A stretch of 64,000 bases of DNA from Sinotaia quadrata (Eukaryota > Mollusca > Gastropoda > Architaenioglossa > Viviparidae): NCBI GenBank assembly GCA_028829895.1, contig CM054182.1:13350001-13414000 (forward strand), read 5' to 3'. The notes under the pieces are model-generated. The model made no database searches. It was not told the origin of the DNA and saw nothing but the letters and a program-made list of their open reading frames with translations. Numbering within the stretch: position 1 is the stretch's first letter; every line of letters starts with the position of its first letter. Made by a program: the position numbers and the translations under genes. Positions 32,184 through 43,252 of the stretch are shown here, one piece after another.

Positions 32184-35100
32184 AGTAAGCTCGCATATGT
32201 CACGACTGTCGACCATGAACCACGTCATACGTTTTCTCATCTAGCCCAGTACAGACTTCCAAGCATTCCCAGTAGTTAAAATCAGAACGATCAATGGGAG
32301 AAGAACCAAAACAATGAAGAATAGCCGGAATCCTTTACGTTTTTGCAAAAATCAAAGGGCAAAAGAAACACTGTGTTTGACAATCACTGAAAATACACAA
32401 TATTCATTCACTCTTTCTTGAAGTCTTTTCTTTGGAATCAATAATACAGATCTACTTTTCATGACCAGACTCTTCTTCACGTTGAGCCATGCAATTTGGC
32501 TCTGAGAAGTAGTGAAAATTCCAATCGCTTCCTGTATTTATTGACAGTGCCACATGATGTTTACCAGAGTTTGATCTAAGGGTGAAGGTAACTACTCATA
32601 TCCACCTCATTAACAACCAACGGACTTCCGAGTTCTGTCTTCCATTCATACCTTCATAATGCACAGTGTGGTCAGGGTATTACCCCACCACCACCAGACA
32701 CACACACAAACCTTGTTCATTCATCAATTTAATTATTTTTCCCATGTCCAGACATATCCTTCTCTTTCTTATTTAAGCAGCATTTAACGTGAATAAAATT
32801 CGAGCAAAGAGGCAAACAAAATTATGCACACAAATATCAGTGTTCTTAAAATTAGAGTTCTGGCTTTGATTTCATCATATCGATAGATCTTACTAATTCC
32901 ATTGCAATCCTTTTATTACTATTCCTGTAGTTACCTGGATTTTATCGGCCTGATGACTTACGACCTGCATGGATTTTGGGATAAAGTTACTGGACATCAC
33001 ACTGCCATGTACTCTCGGAACTCCAGCGACACTCTGTCAATAGTAAAAAATATTACATCCATAGTTAATGAGATAGGAGTGTGTAAATGTTTTATTACAT
33101 GCACAAGAGATATGTGTCAGAGATCTGACAAAAAAATAGCCACACACAAGGTACAGTAGTCCAAAAAGGGCTAATAGGTGAATGATCTGTATGTGATAGA
33201 CTTCAACAAGGTACAGTAGTTTATAACAACTTTTGAAATCAATACTCTATGATGTCATCAATGTTGACATCAATATCTTACAATCAGGGAAACTCAAATT
33301 TTGAAGTAAATAAAATAGCATGAGTGGACTTAAGTTCATTAGGAGAAATTAAGAGCGATGTTGAATTGTAACAAGAATATATGTACCACAAAATTGAAAA
33401 GTTTTCCATTGCTAAAGTAAATGTGTAAATGTAATGCACTTTAATACGAATATTGTTTGATGCAAATGAGATGTAAACATATGAGTGCACTTTAATCTAA
33501 CAAGAATATTGCTTAATGCAAATAAGATAAAACATAGAAATGCATTTTAATACGAATATTGTTTAATTCAATTAAGATGGAATCATCAAAAATGGACTCT
33601 GGGTAAGAACTAATATTTCCGAGATATATTTTCTGTAATTCTCTTTTTTTTTCCCCAAAACTAATTATCTAATAAAAGTAAAACAGAAAGATCATTACTT
33701 ACTTTTTCCCCATCAGACAATATTTTGGATGTTCGACTAAAATTGCACGTTAAATTGTAACACATTTTATCCCATCTCAATTTGAAGTTGCTTGCATAGA
33801 AAATGAACGACTGGGCAATGCATCCAACGCTGTTTCTACTGTACTTAAAATTTCCTTCAACTAAACAATCCACGCTTTTCCTAATATAATTTAAAAATTG
33901 ATATTTTATTTTTCTCTCATACTTTTCGCTAATTCTCTCTTCAACTAAACAATCCACGCTTTTCCTAATATAATTTAAATTGATATTTTATTTTTCTCTC
34001 ATACTTTTCGCTAATTCTCTCTTCAACTAAACAATCCACGCTTTTCCTAATATAATTTAAATTGATATTTTATTTTTCTCTCATACTTTTCGATAATTTT
34101 CTCTTCAACTAAACAATCTACATCTAATATAATTTAAATTGATATTTTATTTTTCTCTTATACTTTGGGCTAATTCGCTCTTCAGCTAAACAATCTACAG
34201 CCTTTCCTAATATAATTTAAATTGTTATTTTATTTTTCTCTCTTACTTTTCCTAATGTAATATAAATTGTTCTTTTATTTTTCTCTCTTACTTTTCCTAA
34301 TGTAATATAAATTGTTATTTTATTTTTCACTCTTACTTTTCCTAATACAATCTAAATTGTTATTTTATATTTCTCTATAACGTTTCCTAATACAATCTAA
34401 ATTGTTATTTTATATTTCTCTATAACTTTTCCTAATACAATCTAAATTGTTATTTTATTTTTCTCTCCTACTTTTCGCTAATTCTCTTTGTAGGACTGGG
34501 CAGCTCGTTACTGGGCTGCGTCAGTTCCAAAGGACAAGCTGTTGATAGGCGTGGGCTTCTATGGCCGATCATTCACACTGGACAATCCTTCTGAAAGCTC
34601 TGTCGGTGCTCCTGCTGCAAATCAAGGCAAACAGGGAGAGTATACCGAAACCGATGGCTTTCTCAGCTATTATGAGGTAGGTGTCAGTATTTTCCCTTAA
34701 AAATACTTGATCGCTGCCTCAATAATTGAGGTTTCATTTGGCGTTTGTCTCTGTGACTTGGTATTTTTAGAAATAATTATGAAACGAAAACTTCATTAAT
34801 GAAAGATCGCCACTTTATAGGTTTTTAAAATTGAAAACCTGAATACCTCATAGGGTTTTTTTTTTTTTGTTATGTTTCAGCTCGTATTCATGCTTTTGTA
34901 AATTTTAATGCGTCATATTTTACTTCCACAGTAAATGTGGTATTTGGTTCGTAAAAGTTTAGTTTAGCTTTGCTTCTGTGTCTGTAATTACAGCCTTGAC
35001 CTTATTTAAGATTTCTCGGTTTGTGTCTGTAATTACAGCCTTGACCTTATTTTAGAGTTCTCGGTTTTTGTCTGTAATTACAGCCTTGACCTTATTTAAG

Positions 35101-38100
35101 ATTTCTCGGTTTGTCTAATTACAGCCTTGACCTTATTTAAGAGTTCTCGGTTTTTGTCTGTAATTACAGCCTTGACCTTAGTTAAGATTTCTCGGTTTGG
35201 AGGACTGCGTATCACAAAATAGTGTAGGGATTTCTTTGTCTTAATAAGTCTAATTGTTTAACTATACAACTTTCGTAGCCCTAAGACACTGCCTTATTTG
35301 ATTAAGATTTGTGAGGGTGTTTTAATTATTTCTAATGTGTTCCGGTCTGTTAGATTGTGTATTTTAGTATTTTTTGGTGTAGCGTTTCGAGCTTTTTAGG
35401 AGGGTAGAGGAGAGATCTGGCGTAATCTGTATGCGAGAGTTTGATTCAGAGCTTAAAAGTTTGTGTTGCTGAATCTCTCCTCTTTCCAGTCACAAAGAAA
35501 TGCATATATTTAAAGATATTCTTCTTACTCTTGTCATTTTGGACTCTAACAAATTTGTCCTACCTTAGTGCTGTTCACAAAAAAAAGGTAAATCGTAAGA
35601 AATCTGTGAGTTGAAGGTGGCGAATAATAATAATTGTATAAGAATAAATCACCGAGTTATGTTCTGGTACTTTGTAATGGTCACTGGTTGTATGGTGCTT
35701 GTCTTGTGAACAGTATTATATAATAAACATTTTAGGTCAAAATTTCAGAAATGCTGGAAACAATATGCTTTTAGTGCTGTTCTGTGTTATTTATTGAGTG
35801 CATGTATGGATGTTACAGAAACAAGGAAGTAACTTGTATAATTTCTTTATTGCTTTTTCAGTGGATGTTACTTAACACAAAATAAGTAACTTGTATCGTT
35901 TCTTTATTGAATACAGATATGTTCACTGGATGTTACTTAATATAGGATAAATTAACTGTTGTTGTGTCGTTTCCTTATTACTAAATACAGATATGTTCAC
36001 TGAATGTTCCTGAACAATGGGACCATGTACAGAAGGTGCCTTACAAAGTGTACAACAACAACCAGTGGGTCGGCTACGACAACCTCGACAGTATAGCCAT
36101 CAAAGTATGTATGTTGTCATAGAGGTTAGGCATTCGATTCATCATTGAAAATTGCAAATCAGTTTGGGTCCTGATAATGCCAGTATGTGTGTGTGTGTGT
36201 GTTGATGGGTGGATGGTGACGGGAATTTAAGAGAAGATGAGCAAATGTTTTTGTGTCAATGTTCGTGGTGGGGTAATGTGTGTGTGTGTGTGTGTGTGGG
36301 TAATATGTGTGTGTGTGGGTAATATGTGTGTGTGTATGGATGGGTATTTGGTGAAGGGAATTTGAGAGAAGATGAGCGAAAGTATTTATTTCAATGTTCG
36401 TGAGGGGGGGGCAGGTTAATGGGTTGGTGGGTGGTGATGGGAATTTGAGAGATGAGCGAAAGTTTTCATATCAATGTTCTGTTGTGTGGAGGAGGGGGGG
36501 GGGGGAAACTTAAATTTGAGAGATGAGTGCAAGTTTTTTATGTCAGTGTTCTGGGGCATTTGGGTGGGTTGGTGGTGGCAGGAGTGGACTTTTGAGAGAT
36601 GAGTGAAAGTTTATGTCAGTGTTCTGGTATGTGTGTGTGCATGAGTTTGTGTGTGTTGGGGAGGGGAGGGGTGAAAGAGAAAAACAGAGAGAATTATTAT
36701 TTAGGGATGAAAGTAAAAGATTATAGAATATTATAACACAGGTAGACAACATATTTCATTAAAGAGTTCCTGCATTTAAATATTGGTATTTAAAACCATT
36801 TTCAGAGTGGATCCCATGTCATTTCCTTAACCTAAATAGGTTAGCCACTAAATGTTTGATAATTTTTTCATGTAGTATTATACTTTATAGTTTAGGTAGT
36901 TTACTATTTCTCTGTAATTGTTATTAATAAATAGTTTGTCCGGGAGAAGACTAAACATCAACCCTATAGTTGTTTTATTGTATGCCTGTAAAATGTGTTG
37001 CATTGGTGTTGTGCAGTTGAGGATTTTCTTTTTAACGCTTAGCAGTTTTGTTTATATTATTGACAGTGTGTACTATATTCTCAATATATGACTGCTAACA
37101 GATCAGTGAGTTAACGACTACCTAATCTCCAATCATTTCCTGTGGTTGGTGTTATGCGACAGACTCGACATTTATAGTGAATGATTTTATATTGGTTACA
37201 TTTATATTAATGTCATCTCATTGTTTGAGTGTTGTTATTTAATGAGGTACTGCTGACATTAATGGAAAATGTTCTTTTGTGCGTTACATTTATATTAATG
37301 TCCTCTCTTCATTCGAGTGTTGTTTCTTTAACGACAAGCTACTAACATCAATAGAAAATGTTCTTTTATGATTTACTTCATTTTAAAATCAGCACAACGT
37401 ACGAATGTTGTTTCTTAAACAAAAGAGCAGTGCTTACCGGAAGACACTGCAATAGGCAAAGGTGATTCATTATATTCTCACTGCAGAAATACTTGTACAA
37501 TTGATGGTGTTTTAACTCTTGTACATTCTTGGTAGGCCTGGTATTTATCAGAAGACACTTTCGATGGTGAAATTTTTGTACAGTCATTATTGAAGTGTTA
37601 TTTGTCATTGGACACATACTGTTGTATCTGATGGTGAAATTTTTGTAGTCTTTATTGACGTGTTATTTGTCCTGGGACACGTACTGTTGTATCTGATGGT
37701 GAAGGTTTTGAACAGTCTTCATTGACCTGGTATTTGTCCTGTGTATTTGATGTATACTGGACAGTATATTGTACAATTTCACTGGTTTGGTATACTTATC
37801 AAGGGTCAAATACTTGTGTAATTGATTAGATTGTAGAGTTCTCGTTGGTTTGGTATTCATCTTGGGGCACACACTTATGTAATTGATGTGTATTGTACAG
37901 TTTTCATTGACTTGGTATTAATCATGGGACACATACTTGTGTAATTGAGTATATTGTAGTTATATTGTAGAGTTTTCATTTTGGGATTTAACACAGGACA
38001 TATACTTGTGTAACTGATTGTATATTGTACATTTTTCATTGATTTGGGATTTATCATGGCTCATACTTGTTCATTAATAGATGTCTCTTGTACAGTTGTC

Positions 38101-38966
38101 ACTAACCTTGTATTTATCATGGATCACCTGCTGTAGCATTGTCTCAGAATTAAGCTTCTTTTCAACTGCACATCTAATCTTACCAGGGGCCATAATGTAA
38201 CATGTGACCATCTCATTAGGGAAACAATAAACTGAGTACAGAAACTATAGTGTTATCAGTAATATTTGCTCAGACTGCTTATAATTATTGTTATATATAT
38301 ATATTGTTCAGTCTGAGTATTACATTAGTAACAGTTTTCCATCTACCAAAATATTATGTGACGGTAAATATTTGTCTCTTTAATGTTTTGGAAGAGAGAA
38401 AACATTTACAGTGCCCACATATTCCCGCCAAATGAGAGAGACAAGTGGTGTCTGCTGGAGAACTATTCACATCACTTGTGATTAGTTATTGATGATTAAT
38501 TAATAATAATAATAACCATTAACTAGTGGCATTGGTATCACACTAGATAACACATTTTAGGTGATCCCCTTCTATTAATTCTAATGTTATGAGAGAAAAT
38601 AGTATCTTTCTAGAAGTATATTATTTACCATTATAATTTGATATTATCTAATATACATGTGTATTTGTAGAAGTTCTAATATTTATCAATTCTTAGAAAG
38701 GATTGGAAAAAATTAAAGAGGCTGCTGATATGTGTTGCATGTCATGATTGAAAACAAATTAAAAGATATTACTGTTTATATGACTGACACGCTGCATGCA
38801 CAAAGAAAGGAAATTACTGTTTATGTTCCAGACTGATTACACTGTACAAAACAAGTATGGCGGGGTCATGGTATGGGCCCTCCCTTTAGATGACTTCAAA
38901 GGAGAGTTCTGCAAGCAAGGAACGTACCCCCTCATGAATATGATTCGTGACCATTGCCGTGCTTAA
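21518..38966 (+). CDS. GH18 chitinase copy B, 5' end not found, 8 coding exons
   Basis: Tandem paralogue of the upstream chitinase. Exons: 21518-21589, 24443-24617, 30016-30277, 30647-30771, 32931-33042, 34494-34676, 35991-36104, 38832-38966. Sizes equal those of copy A except the linker (72 versus 222 bp). The frame stays open, splice sites are intact, and all catalytic motifs (SVGGWN, DGFDIDWEYP, MTYDLHG, YGRSF, MVWAL) are present. Differences are mostly conservative, for example LYAFF for FFAFF and RDHCRA for RNHCGD at the end. The first exon found begins in phase 1, so something must precede it. No signal-peptide exon or CBM14 exon was recognised between 19607 and 21517. It could be a 5'-truncated duplicate, use an unrecognised leader exon, or borrow exon 1 of copy A by long-range splicing. 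The intact frame argues against an old pseudogene. Confidence 0.82.
23800..24235. repeat. 39-bp tandem repeat (copy B)
   Basis: Equivalent of 8140-8600, with TTTATTTTGTTCTAGTCGAC as the dominant variant near the GH18 exon. Confidence 0.88.
24443..24617 (+). CDS. Chitinase B: first GH18 exon
   Basis: 175 bp, equivalent to 8756-8930 in copy A. Encodes CQSIFCYYTNWMQYRPEKVK through LCTHILYAFF to EWNDIEM. The same doubled CAG acceptor and GTCAGT donor are present. Confidence 0.87.
25741..25835. repeat. GATA microsatellite (copy B)
   Basis: Clean (GATA)n, shorter than in copy A, preceded by a C run. Confidence 0.98.
25985..26410. repeat. 26-bp minisatellite (copy B), expanded
   Basis: About 16 units of ACTTTGCACTAAGCCCATTT plus AGACAC; copy A has about seven. 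Confidence 0.93.
27150..28815. mobile_element. B-specific insertion of about 1.67 kb, type unknown
   Basis: Splits a minisatellite (TTTTGTTACTA... units) that is continuous in copy A at 11160-11290. It has no convincing ORF and no clear inverted ends. AGCATG occurs at both junctions but is also part of the minisatellite unit. Contains a C run at 27409-27421. Boundaries are approximate. Confidence 0.5.
30016..30277 (+). CDS. Chitinase B: catalytic GH18 exon
   Basis: 262 bp, equivalent to 12123-12384. Retains GGWN and FDGFDIDWEYPGA. Amino-acid changes from A are few (AAR for GAR, AAVTT for AATTT). Confidence 0.9.
30647..30771 (+). CDS. Chitinase B: third GH18 exon
   Basis: 125 bp. The protein reads the same as copy A by eye; the few base differences are synonymous. 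Donor GTAAGA. Confidence 0.88.
32110..32182. repeat. CT microsatellite (copy B)
   Basis: (CT)n in an intron of copy B, absent at the equivalent site in A. Confidence 0.97.
32931..33042 (+). CDS. Chitinase B: MTYDLHG exon
   Basis: 112 bp with the same phases as copy A. GHH replaces GHQ, and the last residue is Ile rather than Val. Donor GTAAAA. Confidence 0.88.
33840..34493. repeat. Expanded pyrimidine-rich minisatellite at acceptor (copy B)
   Basis: Units of about 80 bp, then about 50 bp, containing CTTTTCCTAATATAATTTAA and TTTTATTTTTCTCTC, running up to the YGRSF exon. About ten units versus three in copy A. Confidence 0.9.
34494..34676 (+). CDS. Chitinase B: YGRSF exon
   Basis: 183 bp, 61 codons, equivalent to 17247-17429. 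GFYGRSF replaces AFYGRSF, and SESS replaces SESF. It follows a much longer pyrimidine-rich minisatellite than in copy A. Confidence 0.9.
34975..35200. repeat. 46-bp tandem repeat (copy B)
   Basis: About five units of the TGTCTGTAATTACAGCCTTG repeat described for copy A. Confidence 0.9.
35991..36104 (+). CDS. Chitinase B: WVGYDN exon
   Basis: 114 bp. Encodes ICSLNVPEQWDHVQKVPYKV and NNQWVGYDNLD. Acceptor AATACAG, donor GTATGT. Confidence 0.88.
36186..36670. repeat. GT/G-rich repeats in copy B insertion
   Basis: GTGTGT tracts alternate with GATGGGAATTTGAGAGATGA-type units and G runs (up to about 12 G at 36495). Confidence 0.85.
36190..38640. other. B-specific insertion of about 2.4 kb in the last chitinase intron
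   Basis: Copy A has only a short GT microsatellite (19158-19207) between sequences equivalent to 36180 and 38655. In B this interval holds G/GT-rich repeats (36186-36670), unique sequence, and a degenerate tandem array (37440-38130). No ORF of interest. Limits are approximate. Confidence 0.6.
37440..38130. repeat. Degenerate tandem array, about 65-68 bp period
   Basis: About ten diverged units sharing CACATACTTGTGTAATTGA and TTTTCATTGACTTGGTATT; best seen around 37563, 37631 and 37697 and again around 37869, 37930 and 37999. Short ORFs on the minus strand are by-products. Confidence 0.7.
38832..38966 (+). CDS. Chitinase B: last exon and stop
   Basis: 135 bp. Encodes YGGVMVWALPLDDFKGEFCK and ends IRDHCRA then TAA. 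The preceding intron is about 2.4 kb longer than in copy A. Confidence 0.9.
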   Translation, partial: TDYTVQNKYGGVMVWALPLDDFKGEFCKQGTYPLMNMIRDHCRA

Positions 38967-39299
38967 ATTTATTAAATTTAAATACCAAGATGTGCTTTTA
39001 AAAAATTAATAATCTATACATACCATCCAAGGGTGTGTTTTTTTTCATGACAGTATATAATATTGTAAACTAGTTAAAGGAAATCTTTTCATTGAAACAT
39101 ATTCCTGTTTTAATTTCACAAAATATCTTTCAAACTTACTATTATTCCTTTTCAGAAAATAAATATATATACTGACACTCAAAATACATTCTCACAGTCA
39201 TATTCCTAAACAATACTTACCAGCTCACTCAGTTTAAATAGTATTCTTCAAAAAGGAAATTAAATACATTCTATTTTTTTTTAAGAGTGTTCTTTATTA

Positions 39300-39360
<61 letters not shown>

Positions 39361-41215
39361 TTTCCTGTTTTTCCATACTTCCCTATTAGTTTTCTTTTGA
39401 TAAATTTGAATATACTGTCTGTTTTATATGGAGTTTAAAAGGTTGGCTCCTAAATAACTGTATACATCCTTAGTTATATTTAATAATTTAATTGTCAGAT
39501 GAATTATCAAAATAAAATTTCTGTAGCAAGACTGGTTTCTAAGATAATTTTTGTTTTTCTAAATTACAAGAATATCTACCATCTAATTCCTTATTAATGG
39601 GATCTGCATTATACAAGCCTTTATTTAAATTGTATCTGATTCTTTCAAATGTTTAACAAAATTTTGATTCAAAACCAGTTTTAACTGCAGAATAATTTCT
39701 AAGCCTTACTTGTGTTTGGAATGGTGTTAGCAATTCATTCCATCTTTTTTAAAAATAAAAAAAAATCTGTACTCCAGTATGATTTAATCTGCATGTCTTA
39801 GAGATGTTTGGGTTTTAAAGGAGTTCTGTTGATTTCATGCTAAAAAGGATGATGAGTTTTAAAAATACGAGTTATCATTTCTCTGACCTAGTAATGTGTT
39901 TCTTGGATTTTTATTTTTCAATAATTTTAAAATTATAATATAAACTAACTGTTGATTATTTATTTATATTTTGGGTGGTGTGATGTACAAATTATGTTGG
40001 TATGAGTGCCAGTCACTCATGCTTTGCATGAGACATTAACCATGATCACACACTGGTGATTACCAAACACCAGATGGAGAAGGGAAAAAAGATGTCTTAT
40101 AAACACCCACTGGTTACAATTAATTGCATATTTAGTGGACACAGGTGTAAAAAGACTGAACAAGAAACCTGATGGATGGACAGTTTACTTATACAAAAAC
40201 AAACGTTTTAATAAATTAATGTTCTTTACCTCAAATTGCAATATTTTAACTGTCCAGGAAACTTTAAACTACTTGTTTTAAAATTAAATAATTAATGCAG
40301 TCATATACTGATAACTCTCCCATAGAAACTAGTTCTCACCACAATGAAGTCATTCCCATTCTGTACAAAGCAGCAACAAATATGATAATATAAATAATTA
40401 AATAATCACTGATTGCAGTTAATATTTAAGACTAAAATAAATGATTAAAATAACAATTATAGCCAAATGGCTGGAAGTAGAACATAAAAAGGTAAAGAAA
40501 GGAATGGACTCACAATTAGTTTCTATTGAAAAGTTACCTCTCTATGAACATCAGCCAGCTAAGGGAATGGTAATAAAAGCTGCTAAACAGACAATTTTAT
40601 TTTCACTAGAAAAACGCATGTGCAAACCCACATACAACCCTACCTCAAAAAGATTCTTGAAACTGATGAATGAGTTCAAATAATCATTACAAAAAAAGGA
40701 CATACCTTTCCATACTTAAAGAGTTATAAATTTAAGTGACATTAGTAACTTTAGAAAAATAAGTAGCCAGTAGTACATTAACTGACAAGACACTTATACT
40801 TCTACTGTAGTTTGAATAACTATAACAGAAAACTAAATGTTTATAATTAACAATATTCTAAAACAACACAGCTGAATCAAGGGAAATCTGCTGTAAAACA
40901 TGCAACTGTAATTTTGTGTGTGCATGAAACACACCTCTCATTAGATATCAGTGATTGTGAACTTCAATTCTTTGAGTGACAAGCATGCTCTCTAAAAGTT
41001 ATCAATACAAAACAATATTAAAAAAAATAATTTAAATCTTTCCCACATGATGCTTAGTACTTTGTGTGCGGGTATGTTGTATTTAGTGATTTTGATTTTC
41101 AAGTTACAGAACTGGACAAATCTTATTAAAGTGTAATATTTAAAATATAGCAATGATTAAAATAATAACAGTACTTAAAAGTTAAATCTTATTTATAATT
41201 CAGCCCCCCAAAAAA
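38967..41215. other. Intergenic region between chitinase B and INTS12 (convergent)
   Basis: Similarity to the copy A downstream sequence runs to about 39665. An (AT)n tract lies at 39303-39358. The rest is AT-rich with no recognised gene; both flanking genes end here. Confidence 0.6.
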
Positions 41216-41629
41216 TTATTTTATGTGGATTCTCTTTTCTTGCTGCTTAGCTGCAGCTTTCTTCATGAGTTGCAGACGTTTATTAGCTGTTGCCATGGAA
41301 CTAGCTGATATAGCAGACTGTTTGCCCCCATTTCCAGCATTAGGCTTTGCACCTGATGCAGCCGACCCAGATGGTGATGGTACTTTTGCTGCTTCTATCT
41401 TAAATTCTTTCACTGACTTGTTGCTATCGGATCGAACTAAACCCTTGTCTCCATTGTCCTTGGAATTCAGTTTGGATATTTCTGTCTTCCAGGCTGGCTG
41501 AACTGGTTTAGTGGCTTCTGGTTTGCTTATGTTTGGCTTGGAGAGGTTGGCAGCCAAGCTTGCAAGGCCTAACAGTGGCTTAGAAGAAACACTCACATTC
41601 TGAAATTCTTTGGTGGACATCGATGTTAA
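41216..41629 (-). CDS. INTS12: INTS12 last coding exon
   Basis: 138 codons including TAA. Ser/Ala/Lys-rich and probably disordered, with [12 protein letters not shown] near the start and [20 protein letters not shown] at the end, like the basic human C-terminus. Confidence 0.92.
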   Translation of the reverse strand, partial: LTSMSTKEFQNVSVSSKPLLGLASLAANLSKPNISKPEATKPVQPAWKTEISKLNSKDNGDKGLVRSDSNKSVKEFKIEAAKVPSPSGSAASGAKPNAGNGGKQSAISASSMATANKRLQLMKKAAAKQQEKRIHIK

Positions 41630-42278
41630 CTGTTCCAATAAAAGTTAGCAACAATATCAATAACAAATAAAGACAAAAGTGGCAGCAACAGATTAAAAGC
41701 TGTTCAAATAAAATGAACAACACTATATCTATTTATAGCTTTGTGTTTCTTTAAACATTTGTGTTATTGTCACTGTAAGTACCCTTTAAAGCAGCATTTC
41801 CCAAACTGGGTCATTAGCCAATTTTTAGTGAGTCACAAAAAAGTTTGTTGTCCTAAATATTGGGTTGCAGTTCTAAAATGTTTGGAAAGCACTGCATTCA
41901 AGGATAAGGAATGTACAGTTTCTGTATGCATTAGAAAATTCTTCATTATATAGAAATTATACATACATAATATACAGTAGAAGAAAATACTTTTTAAAAA
42001 AGAAGAAAAAAATAATTTATAAAGTAAAAAGTGTGCCAAAATTGATAAAATGTGCTCCCTCCAACAAGTTCACACAAATCAAAATGTTGAGATAATCCTA
42101 TCAGTAAGGGAGCAAAGTTGCAATATAAAAAAAAAATGTATTTAAAATGAACATTGACTATTTAACAGGGAATAAAATAATAAGAGATCTAAAACTGAAA
42201 ATGTTAAACATATGTACACTGGATGTCCCACTTCTATGCCTTGATTTTTTTATATAATGATGGTTCTTTTTGCTATGC

Positions 42279-42336
<58 letters not shown>

Positions 42337-43216
42337 AATCTTAATATTATTCAAACATCTAATTTTTTATAGACATTGTGCTGTTCTGCTTCTTTTAGTC
42401 CACAAATCAACAACAAAAACAAAACACAAAAAAATAGGTTTTATCCAGAAATTGTGACAAAACATTAAATCTTCATACATAAAAAGGGATAGAAAATGTA
42501 TTAAGTTCATAACATTTTCTCACCTTCACCTCCGTCCTTCGAAATGCAAATGTTACAGGTGGTGGTTCTTGTTTGCTGACTTTAATAGCAACTGGCTCCC
42601 GGGCCTGTGCTTGAGACTGAACAGGCTTAGATTTGCTTGGTTTCTGGGGCACCTGCAATTGAATGTTACTAAAGAAGCAAAACAGTCATGCATAACAACA
42701 TCCTGATGAAAGACCAGAAATATTGAATATGTACATTAAAACTGAGCTGCAAAAGGGTTAAAGACTGGATTAAAGACAGCAATATGTACAGAGCAAATGA
42801 TAATAACTTTTTGAATGTGAACCAGCTATTTATAAAATAGTTTTTATATCCTTAAAAAATTAAAAAATTAAAAGTATCCTAAAAAATAAATTAATAATAC
42901 CAGAACAAATTTAATCCTTTCATTGCAGGCACAGTATATGGTATCAGAAAAAAAGGGAATTAGAATGGCCATATACAATATGTGACGCTGCATGGCAAAA
43001 CCCAGCTAAAGTGAAAAAGATTCAAAAGTGGGTTTTATGTAATTTATTATTGTTCAAAATCTCATGTTTATTTTTTTTTTAAATTAATTTATGTCAGATA
43101 GTTTTTTTTTTAAGTACATACCCCACTGCAATATCAAAGGGGATTAATGACTACAAATGGCTGTTATACAAAAGTAATTTTAGCGTCTTTAGCCGGGTTT
43201 TGTCATGCAGCGTCTC

Positions 43217-43252
<36 letters not shown>

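Noticed and set aside
31974..32244. RERERE and SLSLSL ORFs
   Set aside because: They come from the CT microsatellite.
40441..40683. 80-residue plus ORF starting MIKITIIAKW
   Set aside because: No recognisable family, AT-rich, and near the 3' end of INTS12. It could be a fragment of an old element, but nothing supports a gene.
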